A program made the position numbers and the translations under genes. Positions 1-6,125 of a stretch of 18,254 bases of DNA are shown here, in pieces; position 1 is the stretch's first letter; every line of letters begins with the position of its first letter. The notes under the pieces are model-generated. The model did no database searches and had not been told where the DNA came from. It saw only the letters and a program-made list of their open reading frames with translations. The DNA is from a bacterium (GTDB taxonomy: Bacteria > UBA9089 > UBA9088 > JAGUXG01), in NCBI GenBank assembly GCA_030018505.1, contig JASEHO010000005.1, positions 1 through 18,254 on the forward strand, written 5' to 3'.

Positions 1-248
1 TTTAGCTATGGAATTTTCTCTGGCTTTTGCTATGGAATTTATTATAGCGTTGAGGGACGGGTTTACCGCATTTCAAACACCTGGTTACCAAGAGGCACAT
101 AATGCAAAGAATTTTTCGAAAGAACTGGTATTATTTTCTTGTTTGGAAAACCTGAAAAAAGCCAAAGACACCCTTGGTCTGTCCAAAATCCAAAAAAGGA
201 GCAACCAATGCACCAAAAGCAACAAAGATTTACTTAAGAATTATCCTT
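1..248. other. Edge region with no supportable gene
   Basis: This stretch follows the stop of the DUF2723-like frame. A 97-codon plus-strand frame (8-301) crosses it but shows no family resemblance, and the minus strand is interrupted by stops in all frames after short hydrophobic stretches. The word GCTATGGAATTT occurs twice, at about 5-16 and 29-40. It may hold decayed remains of the membrane-protein gene, but I cannot align it to anything. Confidence 0.4.
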
Positions 249-330
249 TTATAAAAGAACTAAAGAGCCATTTTCAAACAATTTTGGCTTACAATAGCTA
301 ATCTGACTTAAAGGGTGCGAAATATCGGAA

Positions 331-400
331 ATTGCAAATTTAGCATTTAGCATTTTAAATTTTTGAAATGCTAAATTTGAAATGCTAAATTTGAAATGAA
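331..400. repeat. Heptad-register word repeat
   Basis: Ten consecutive 7-nt words in strict register. The first three are ATTGCAA and ATTTAGC twice; later words alternate AAATGCT and AAATTTG. The left words are near reverse complements of the right words, so the unit could fold into a hairpin. It lies inside the minus-strand DUF2723-like reading frame. Confidence 0.85.
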
Positions 401-406
401 TTCTTC

Positions 407-433
407 CTCTGTGCTCTCTGTGCCCTCTGTGGC
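407..433. repeat. 9-nt tandem repeat (CTCTGTGCT type), three units
   Basis: Three 9-nt units: CTCTGTGCT, CTCTGTGCC and CTCTGTGGC. On the minus strand they are translated in frame as HRG/HRE triplets inside the DUF2723-like gene. Short repeats giving HRGHRE-type peptides are, from memory, widespread in many bacterial genomes. Confidence 0.85.
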
Positions 434-527
434 TAAAAAGAAAAAAGATAGCCGCAGGCACAATGTAGATCGTCTGAAAGTGATGGGTGAAACTCAGGCC
501 AAGAATAAAAGCAAACAGATAAAGATA

Positions 528-555
528 GTTGTAAGTTGTAAGTTGTAAGTTGTAA
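528..555. repeat. Perfect heptanucleotide tandem repeat GTTGTAA x4
   Basis: Four exact head-to-tail GTTGTAA units. They sit inside the DUF2723-like frame, where the minus strand reads TYNLQLTTYN between two predicted helices. Confidence 0.95.
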
Positions 556-701
556 GTTTCCTGCCACTTAAGCAGGATGAAGATAAGCAAACTGAAAAAG
601 AAGGCATTCAAGGTATATTTCTCAGCTATCACAGCCTGCTCCCAAAAGGTGGTAGAGAAGGCAAAGATCAAAGCCGCAACAACCCCAGGAATTATTCTTG
701 T

Positions 702-743
702 AATTGCTAATTGATAATTACTAATTGATAATTTTAAAATGAT
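702..743. repeat. Heptad-register word repeat (AATTGAT type)
   Basis: Six 7-nt words in register (AATTGCT, AATTGAT, AATTACT, AATTGAT and two degenerate words). The minus strand translates them as LSISNYQLAIT in an inter-helix loop of the DUF2723-like protein. Confidence 0.85.
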
Positions 744-1026
744 TAGATACACCATCATCACCGCCAACGAAGCAAACAAGGCTGACTGCATATTCATCCG
801 ATAGGCTATATTCCCAATCGGTATAACAGTCATCCATCCCTTGCCAAATAAGGTATAGAGCGGATAACCAGGAGGATGAGCAATACCCAGCACATAGCTT
901 GATGTAATCATATCCCCTGAATCATGCAACCCAACCGTAGGCGTCAATGTCAGCAAATAAATCCCAAAGGATACAAGAAGAACAAACACGGCTCCATAAT
1001 CTGCAAATCTTTTTTCTACCATCTCT

Positions 1027-1260
1027 TCATAAACTAAACCACTCATCTAAGGTTATTTTCCTTCCCAATCTCTCTTTCAGTTCCAACAATAAGACCTTAA
1101 GCTGATCTACGGAATACTCTTGATTGCCTGGAATAGACAATGTATACTCAAAAGCAACAGGTTTACCAAAATTTAGACAAGACTTTAAGACATTAGACTT
1201 GAGACTCCAGACTTTAAGAAAGGGAGTAGGGATTAGGGAGTAGAGAGTAGTAATAAATGA
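1027..1260 (-). pseudogene. Headless C-terminal fragment of an unidentified protein
   Basis: An open minus-strand frame ends in a TGA at 1027-1029, just inside the start of the DUF2723-like gene. Its last ~50 residues have ordinary protein composition (for example NFGKPVAFEYTLSIPGN and ELKERLGRKITLDEWFSL). Upstream the frame runs into the AGGGAGT/CCTAATC heptad hairpin and meets a stop at about 1264, with no ATG or GTG start between. I read it as the 3-prime end of a gene whose front was lost or replaced at the repeat. I do not recognise the family. The overlap or 4-nt spacing with the next gene suggests the two were once an operon. Confidence 0.5.
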
Positions 1261-1292
1261 AACCTAATCCCTATTCCCTACTCTCTAATCCC
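1221..1292. repeat. Self-complementary heptad repeat hairpin, 3-prime of the apgM-like gene
   Basis: The left arm (1221-1255) is built of AGGGAGT, AGGGATT and AGAGAGT words; the right arm (1263-1292) of CCTAATC, CCTATTC, CCTACTC and TCTAATC words. The arms are imperfect reverse complements around a short loop. It lies about 40 bp beyond the stop of the apgM-like gene and might act as a transcript end, but there is no clear T-run. Confidence 0.8.
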
Positions 1293-1330
1293 TTTTAGTC
1301 TTTTGCAAATCTGATTTATTTGGGTATATT

Positions 1331-2491
1331 TCAGATGGTCAATGCGTTTCCGTATATCAATCTATCTATCAACCTGAAGCCTTCTTCTATGAAAATGCCT
1401 TTCTTTGCCTCTTTCTCACAGAAACTTTCCATTCTGTCTGGTTCTATTCCTTTTCCATACATAGTAAAGGGTGTAGGGTCAGAGGAATGCTTTCCAGAAG
1501 CAACTGGTGTAGGATGATCTGAAAGAACAAGGATTCTAAAATCTTCAGCTAATCCATCTAAAATTCTGCCCACAACCTTTTCATCAAAGTTCTCAATAGC
1601 CCTGATCTTCTCCTTCAAATCCTTATTGTGTCCAGCCTCATCAGGGGATTCTACATGGAGAAAGAGCAGATCATAATCTTTCAAGGCACAAAGCCCATAC
1701 CTTGCCTTTGCTTCATAGTCTGTATCGTAGTAACCTGTAGCACCCGGAACATCAATGGGTCTTAAGCCAGAAAGGATACCTAATCCCTTAACCAGGTCTA
1801 TAGCTGAGATAACAGTGCCTGATATACCAAACCTTTCGGTGAGTAGCGGAAGCTCAACAGCCTTTCCTTCTCCCCAGAGCCAGATCATATTGGCATATTC
1901 CCTATCCTTCAAGATAGCATGTGACTTTTCCATCAAATCCTTTATCAATCCTGCTTTTGGAAGGAATTCTTTGTATGTAAGTCCTGTGATGTTATGTGGA
2001 GGTGTGTAGGTGATGGATGAAAGATTAGGGATAAGAGATGAGTCTATTACGGTGAGATGGCGGTAGCTTACGCCTGGGTAGAATCGTATCTTGTCGTTAC
2101 CAAGCTCTCTATCTATCCTTTCAATTATTCCTTTTGCCTCATCTGTCTTAATATGGCCTGCGGCAAAATCAGACATCTCTCCATCCTTTACCGTAACAAG
2201 GTTACATCTAAAGCCTATTTCATTCTTCCTTAAACTCACGCCCATACTTGCTGCTTCTAAGGGTGCCCTTCCAGCATAATACGACCTTGGGTCATAGCCA
2301 AGGATAGATAGATTCGCCACATCAGAGCCAGCAGGAAACCCATCTGGAACAGTTTTGACTAAGCCTCCTTCTCCTCCTTTGGCCAGTCTATCCATATTTG
2401 GAATATTTGCATGTTCAAGAGGTGTCTTTCCGCCCAACTGCAAAAGAGGCTCATCAGCCATTCCATCTCCAACCAAGACGATATATTTCAT
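1331..2491 (-). CDS. apgM: ApgM-type cofactor-independent phosphoglycerate mutase, or the related homoserine kinase
   Basis: The 386-residue length is normal for this alkaline-phosphatase-superfamily branch. Visible signatures are VGDGMAD at residues 7-13 (metal-binding Asp9), PAGSDVANLSILGYDP at 53-68 (probable nucleophile Ser62), HVESPDEAGH near 280-289, and SDHPTPVASGKHSSDPTP near 320-337, which together supply the Asp/His ligands of the two metal ions. ApgM interconverts 3- and 2-phosphoglycerate in glycolysis. A close subfamily has been proposed, and in some bacteria supported genetically, as a homoserine kinase for threonine synthesis. Here the neighbours fit both roles: a phosphofructokinase gene directly upstream and an aspartate kinase two genes further. 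The ATG at 2491 has an AGGT ribosome site 8 nt upstream and is followed directly by the conserved first strand. The fold assignment is firm; the substrate is not settled. Confidence 0.9.
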   Translation of the reverse strand: MKYIVLVGDGMADEPLLQLGGKTPLEHANIPNMDRLAKGGEGGLVKTVPDGFPAGSDVANLSILGYDPRSYYAGRAPLEAASMGVSLRKNEIGFRCNLVTVKDGEMSDFAAGHIKTDEAKGIIERIDRELGNDKIRFYPGVSYRHLTVIDSSLIPNLSSITYTPPHNITGLTYKEFLPKAGLIKDLMEKSHAILKDREYANMIWLWGEGKAVELPLLTERFGISGTVISAIDLVKGLGILSGLRPIDVPGATGYYDTDYEAKARYGLCALKDYDLLFLHVESPDEAGHNKDLKEKIRAIENFDEKVVGRILDGLAEDFRILVLSDHPTPVASGKHSSDPTPFTMYGKGIEPDRMESFCEKEAKKGIFIEEGFRLIDRLIYGNALTI

Positions 2492-2539
2492 TATTCTTTA
2501 CCTAAATAAATCAGGTCGGCAAAAATTTAGGCTTAAAAA

Positions 2540-2619
2540 GGATTCAAGGGTAGAGGGGGAGATGCGTCGAAAAGAAGGCGAGATTACTGAATTCTTGAAA
2601 GACTGGAACCCTTGAATCC
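2540..2619. repeat. Inverted repeat pair in the pfk-apgM spacer
   Basis: GGATTCAAGGG at 2540-2550 is mirrored exactly by CCCTTGAATCC at 2609-2619. The right side continues in roughly 8-nt words (TTGAATCC, TGGACCCC). The 178-bp spacer holds no gene. It lies downstream of the phosphofructokinase stop and could form a long-loop hairpin. Confidence 0.75.
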
Positions 2620-2669
2620 TGGACCCCTTTTATTCCCTATTTTTTTTGTAAACCTGTTTTCATTGGGTA

Positions 2670-3689
2670 TTACTTAAAGAGTGTCAAAGCCATGTCATAC
2701 CAGCTTTTATCTACCAATTTTAATCTTCCTGTGGCATCAAAAAGGTCTGCTTCTATAATGTTATTTCCAGAAAGAGCCGCCATTTTTCCGAATCTCTTAC
2801 TATGCACCAGGTCAACAGCAAAGACTCCAACCCTTACTCCTAAGATTCTGTCAAATAAGGTAGGTGGGCCACCCCTTTGGATATGTCCAATAACAGCAAC
2901 CCTTGTCTCTATCTTCGTCATCTTCTCTATCTCCTCTGCGATATGCTGTCCAACCCCTCTCTTTTGGAGAATCATATGACCAAACTCATCAACCTCCTCT
3001 TTCTTCTTATGTGAAAGTTTTATCCCCTCTGAGACAACAACCATAGCATAACCCTTTCTCTTCTTTACTTTAATAAGATGCTCACACATTTTATCCAAAT
3101 CAGGTTCTATCTCAGGGATTAAAACCCAGTCTGCACCCCCTCCAATAGCAGTAAATAAAGCCACCCAGCCTGCATGCCTTCCCATCACCTCTAAGACCAT
3201 AACCCTTCTGTGCGACCTACCTGTGTCTCTTAGCCTCTCTAAGGCATCAATAGCACAAGTAACTGAGGTATCAAAGCCAAATGTATAGTCTGTGCAGGAT
3301 AGGTCATTGTCCATTGTCTTTGGCACACCAACAACAGGTAGGCCAAAATCCTTATGGAGCTTTGCCGCAACACCCAATGTATCCTCTCCTCCAATAGCAA
3401 TTAATGCATCTAAGCCAAGCTCTGCCATATTCTTCTTGCAGATTTCAGCCCCTCCTTCTTTCTTATAAGGGTTTGTCCTTGATGTCCCTAATATTGTTCC
3501 ACCCATCCTCATAATCTCATCTACATCAGAAAGACTAATGGGCATCGTCTCTTTCTCCAAAAGCCCTTTCCATCCGTCCAATATTCCGACAACCTCATCG
3601 GAAAAGTCCTCTGCCCTCAAGGTTATCCCCCTTATAGCCGGGTTAAGCCCAGGACAGTCACCACCACCTGTTAATACACCTATCTTCAT
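2670..3689 (-). CDS. 6-phosphofructokinase, probably pyrophosphate-dependent
   Basis: Phosphorylates fructose 6-phosphate to fructose 1,6-bisphosphate. The 339-residue product begins MKIGVLTGGGDCPGLNP, the phosphoryl-donor loop, and carries GGEDT at 100-104, PKTMDND at 123-129 (catalytic base Asp127) and MGRHAGW. The positions equal to E. coli Gly104 and Gly124 are Asp103 and Lys124. In the family, that Asp/Lys pair marks pyrophosphate as donor, whereas ATP enzymes have Gly at the first site. The start is set at 3689 because AAAGGAGG sits 6 nt upstream and the canonical N-terminus follows. The frame is open 19 codons further, to 3746, but that extension translates the CACCAGT repeat and should not be included. 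A pyrophosphate enzyme would be reversible and serve both glycolysis and gluconeogenesis. The donor is inferred, not shown. Confidence 0.93.
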   Translation of the reverse strand: MKIGVLTGGGDCPGLNPAIRGITLRAEDFSDEVVGILDGWKGLLEKETMPISLSDVDEIMRMGGTILGTSRTNPYKKEGGAEICKKNMAELGLDALIAIGGEDTLGVAAKLHKDFGLPVVGVPKTMDNDLSCTDYTFGFDTSVTCAIDALERLRDTGRSHRRVMVLEVMGRHAGWVALFTAIGGGADWVLIPEIEPDLDKMCEHLIKVKKRKGYAMVVVSEGIKLSHKKKEEVDEFGHMILQKRGVGQHIAEEIEKMTKIETRVAVIGHIQRGGPPTLFDRILGVRVGVFAVDLVHSKRFGKMAALSGNNIIEADLFDATGRLKLVDKSWYDMALTLFK

Positions 3690-3718
3690 TCTATGCCTCC
3701 TTTCTGAAGTAACTGTAA

Positions 3719-3832
3719 GTGCACCAGTCATCAGAGCATCAGTCACCAGTGCACCAGAGTATTAGTCACCAGTGCACCAGTCACCAGTCACCAGAGTATT
3801 AGTTAAATTCTTTACTGGTGCTCTGGTGCTCC
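3719..3832. repeat. CACCAGT-type tandem repeat with inverted right arm
   Basis: Degenerate 7- and 8-nt words of CACCAGT, GCACCAGA and GTATTAGT type fill 3719-3804. At 3814-3832 the complementary ACTGGTGCTCTGGTGCTCC follows. It occupies most of the 173-bp spacer between the TonB-like gene and the phosphofructokinase and runs to about 30 bp from the latter's start, so it may lie in its leader. Confidence 0.9.
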
Positions 3833-3862
3833 TTTTTCCTTCTGACACCTAAATACTTATGT

Positions 3863-4567
3863 TTATTTCAGCCTTATCTTAATACCTGCTACTCCCCATT
3901 CTTCTCTATAACTAATATTCTTTGGTAGGCTCTGAAACCTCCATTTTAATATAGCAGAAGAAGCCAAAGAGTCTAAAGATGGATAGCCAAAAGACCTATT
4001 CACAGAAACCCTGTCAACAGAGCCATCTGGCAAAACCCAAAACCTGAACTCTCCAGTCAGAGAAAACCCTTTCTTCTCAACCCACTCAGGAATCTTAAAC
4101 CCTTTCTGGTAAAGAACAGGTCTTTCTGTCACCTCGCCGGAAACCTCCACTTTGATAGAGGAAGCAACCTCAAAGGATGGAATGCCTGTTCCAGGATTAT
4201 CTGTTTCTACACCCGTAAGTGTTCCAGTCAGGATATCCCCTGCTGTCTCAGAGACTATTGGTACAGATTTTGGAGCAGGTTGATGATCTATTGGTCCTGC
4301 AACAATCTTAACTGTCTCCTTTATTTTTGGAACAGTGGCTACTTTTCTTTCTGGAATAAAGACCCTTTTCTCTCTTCCAATCCTTTTTGGTCGCTCTCTC
4401 TTTGGAGGAATTTTAATAGGAGACGCAATCTTCTGCTCTTTCTGCTCAACAGGTAGAAGCTCAATCTCAAGCAACCTCTCTGCTTTAAGATTAGATTCTA
4501 TGACTATTAGAGAAGCCATATAGAGCAAAAAGCTATGAAAGACGACAGAAACAAATATAGATCCCAT
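3863..4567 (-). CDS. TonB-family protein
   Basis: The 234-residue protein has the classic TonB layout. A single N-terminal membrane helix (about residues 5-24) follows a short start, then a basic, proline-containing linker (PIKIPPKRERPKR and on) that would span the periplasm. The C-terminal domain (about 150-234) contains FRFWVLPDGSVDRVSVNRS and ASSAILKWRFQ, typical of the TonB C-terminal fold. TonB passes proton-motive energy to outer-membrane receptors through ExbB/ExbD, none of which are in the window. It starts 12 bp after lysC, so co-transcription is likely, but no functional link to aspartate metabolism is obvious. No strong ribosome site precedes the ATG. It might serve another outer-membrane process rather than siderophore uptake. 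Confidence 0.8.
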   Translation of the reverse strand: MGSIFVSVVFHSFLLYMASLIVIESNLKAERLLEIELLPVEQKEQKIASPIKIPPKRERPKRIGREKRVFIPERKVATVPKIKETVKIVAGPIDHQPAPKSVPIVSETAGDILTGTLTGVETDNPGTGIPSFEVASSIKVEVSGEVTERPVLYQKGFKIPEWVEKKGFSLTGEFRFWVLPDGSVDRVSVNRSFGYPSLDSLASSAILKWRFQSLPKNISYREEWGVAGIKIRLK

Positions 4568-4579
4568 TTGTGGTTAAAT

Positions 4580-5794
4580 CTACTTATCCAGCCCAAAGGC
4601 AGAATGCAAACTGACTGCTGCTTCTTCCATCTTAGCCTTCTCAATCACGCAGGATATCTTAATCTCTGAAGTGCTAATCATATCAATATTTATCCCTTTA
4701 TCTGCTAAGCAAGAGAACATCTTTGCTGCCACACCAGGCTGGCTCATCATCCCAACTCCGATCACAGAGACCTTAGCCATATCACAATCAGAGATAACAG
4801 AGCCTATCTCTATCTGGTCTCTTAAGGTTTCTATGACTGAGAGAGCCTTTCGAAGGTCAACCTTATCTACAGTAAATGATATATTCTTCTTCTCTTCGCC
4901 AGCAGAACTCTGGATAATCATATCCACATTTATATCTTTTTCTGCCAACGCAGAAAACACCTTTCCGGCAATACCCGGCTGGTCGGAAAGGCCAACTACA
5001 GTAATCTTTGCCTCATTTGGATCCGTTGTAATCCCTGAGACCAAAAGCTTCTCCATATCATTTACCTCCTTATCCTTACATATAATAGTTCCAGGAGCCT
5101 CTGTAAGGCTTGACCTTACCTCAAAACAAACCCCATGCTTCTTGGCAAACTCAACAGCCCTTGTCTGCATAACACCTGCGCCTAAAGAGGCCATTTCTAA
5201 CATCTCATCAAAGATGAGGCTATTCAGCTTTTTGGCAGAAGGCACGATTCTTGGGTCTGCTGTAAAAACGCCTTCAACATCTGTATATATCTCGCACCTT
5301 TCAGCTTTCAAAACAGCAGCTAAAGCAATAGCTGTCAGGTCAGAACCACCCCTTCCAAGCGTGGTCACATCCTCATCCTCTGTTACACCTTGAAAACCCG
5401 CAACAATGACAATATTTCCTTTTTGCAGTTCCTTTTCTATCCTTTTGGTATTTATCTCCTGTATCCTTGCCTTTCCATAGCTGGAGTCTGTCAGGATTTG
5501 CGCCTGGGATGCACAAAGAGAGACAGCATTCTTTCTTTCTCCGTGAAGAGCCATAGATAAAAGAGAGGCTGAGATCTGTTCGCCTGTAGAGATGAGCATA
5601 TCCATCTCCCTTCCTGATGGCAGGTCTGTTATCTGATGGGCAAGCTCAATCAGCTTATCTGTTGTATCTCCTAAGGCAGAAACAACAACAACTAATTGAT
5701 CTTTTTCTGATCTCTTTGCCACCCTTTTAGCTACATTCTTTATCCTCTCTGGGTTAGCCACAGAAGAACCACCGAATTTTTGGACTATCAGCAT
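4580..5794 (-). CDS. lysC: Aspartate kinase with two ACT domains
   Basis: Catalyses ATP-dependent phosphorylation of aspartate, the first step to lysine, threonine, methionine and diaminopimelate. The 404-residue length is typical of the monofunctional form. The kinase domain (about 1-245) shows VQKFGGSSVANPERI at 4-18, STGEQISASLL, and the substrate motif LGRGGSDLTAIALA. Two ACT domains follow (about 262-335 and 343-404; PGIAGKVFSALAEKDINVDM and PGVAAKMFSCLADKGINIDM), indicating allosteric feedback by lysine and/or threonine. There is no fused homoserine dehydrogenase. The ATG at 5794 directly precedes the conserved first strand, although the ribosome site is poor. A 31-bp imperfect inverted-repeat end overlaps this start codon. 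I saw no lysine riboswitch or T-box in the 331-bp leader. Confidence 0.95.
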   Translation of the reverse strand: MLIVQKFGGSSVANPERIKNVAKRVAKRSEKDQLVVVVSALGDTTDKLIELAHQITDLPSGREMDMLISTGEQISASLLSMALHGERKNAVSLCASQAQILTDSSYGKARIQEINTKRIEKELQKGNIVIVAGFQGVTEDEDVTTLGRGGSDLTAIALAAVLKAERCEIYTDVEGVFTADPRIVPSAKKLNSLIFDEMLEMASLGAGVMQTRAVEFAKKHGVCFEVRSSLTEAPGTIICKDKEVNDMEKLLVSGITTDPNEAKITVVGLSDQPGIAGKVFSALAEKDINVDMIIQSSAGEEKKNISFTVDKVDLRKALSVIETLRDQIEIGSVISDCDMAKVSVIGVGMMSQPGVAAKMFSCLADKGINIDMISTSEIKISCVIEKAKMEEAAVSLHSAFGLDK

Positions 5795-5982
5795 ATTAGT
5801 AACACTTTACTCATCTGAAGTAACCGAGTAAAGTTCAATGTAAAATGTAAAATTAGCAATTAGCATTTTAAAATTATTTCTCTTCTTCATTGTTAATTGC
5901 TAATTGCTCATTGATAATTTTGCAATGAATTCCATTTACATGGTTGTTGTTTCACTTCAGATGGGTAAATAGTTACGCATAT
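5793..5982. repeat. MITE-like unit with 31-bp imperfect terminal inverted repeats, holding a heptad hairpin
   Basis: The minus strand of 5793-5823 and the plus strand of 5952-5982 agree at 25 of 31 positions, including a shared ACTTCAGATG core. Between them, 5837-5871 (AATGTAA and AATTAGC words, each twice) and 5890-5931 (TTGTTAA, TTGCTAA, TTGATAA words) are self-complementary heptad arms. A second small hairpin pairs ACTTTACTC (5804-5812) with GAGTAAAGT (5826-5834). No coding potential. One end touches the lysC start codon, so the unit forms most of the lysC leader. Confidence 0.65.
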
Positions 5983-6032
5983 TATAGTTAATCGTAAGCG
6001 TTCAGGTAGTGTCTGAAAAGGGGATAAAATTC

Positions 6033-6067
6033 ATTGCAAATTGCAAATTTAGCATTTGAAATGATTT
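6033..6067. repeat. Heptad-register word repeat
   Basis: Five 7-nt words in register (ATTGCAA twice, ATTTAGC, ATTTGAA, ATGATTT), sharing words with the repeat at 331-400. It occupies part of the lysC-xseA spacer (5795-6125), which contains no gene and no xseB-sized frame. Confidence 0.85.
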
Positions 6068-6091
6068 ATCTGCCGACACCCCTAATGTATA

Positions 6092-6106
6092 GGCTTAAGC
6101 GGTTAC
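6092..6106 (+). repeat. 15-bp motif, exact inverted copy at 7872-7886
   Basis: GGCTTAAGCGGTTAC here is repeated as its exact reverse complement at 7872-7886. The two copies flank the xseA-flgM block, 3-prime and 5-prime respectively. Confidence 0.8.
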
Positions 6107-6125
6107 TCCATTTTTTTATGTCAAC

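Larger units (their letters stand above)
249..1046 (-). pseudogene. DUF2723-type multispanning membrane protein, truncated and repeat-expanded
   Basis: The first ~100 residues match the start of DUF2723 (PMT-like glycosyltransferase-related) membrane proteins: a hydrophobic helix, then LTPTVGLHDSGDMI, GIAHPPGYPLYTL, and later FSTTFWEQAVIAEKYTLNA and GLSFTHHFQT. Family members usually run to 500 residues or more; this frame stops after 265. The loops between predicted helices carry short-word repeats translated in frame (about residues 102-115, 164-173 and 205-239, the last reading HRGHREHRG and then heptad-derived residues). Family resemblance ends at the third repeat, so the tail from about residue 205 is repeat-derived. 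The start may be the ATG at 1046 or the one at 1022; the latter lies 4 nt after the stop of the upstream fragment. Neither has a strong ribosome site. I infer a broken, probably non-functional gene; the family call is based on motif memory only. Confidence 0.7.

Noticed and set aside
8..301. 97-codon plus-strand frame at the window start
   Set aside because: No family resemblance or ribosome site, and it lies over the decayed end of the DUF2723-like gene.
3690..3746. 19-codon N-terminal extension of the phosphofructokinase frame
   Set aside because: It translates the CACCAGT repeat and upstream leader; the canonical N-terminus and a strong ribosome site place the start at 3689.
3719..3832. 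Possible CRISPR array
   Set aside because: Units are 7-8 nt and contiguous, with no 25-40 nt repeat, no unique spacers and no cas genes.
4671..5393. 240-codon plus-strand frame antisense to lysC
   Set aside because: It is a shadow of the aspartate kinase gene; its composition (Ser/Thr/Ile-rich) and lack of a ribosome site or family motifs argue against a gene.
5795..6125. Lysine riboswitch or T-box upstream of lysC
   Set aside because: The spacer is composed of heptad repeats and inverted ends; I found no matching conserved riboswitch cores. A covariance-model search would settle this.
5795..6125. xseB next to xseA
   Set aside because: No frame of about 70-80 codons with the expected small helical protein exists in the downstream spacer.
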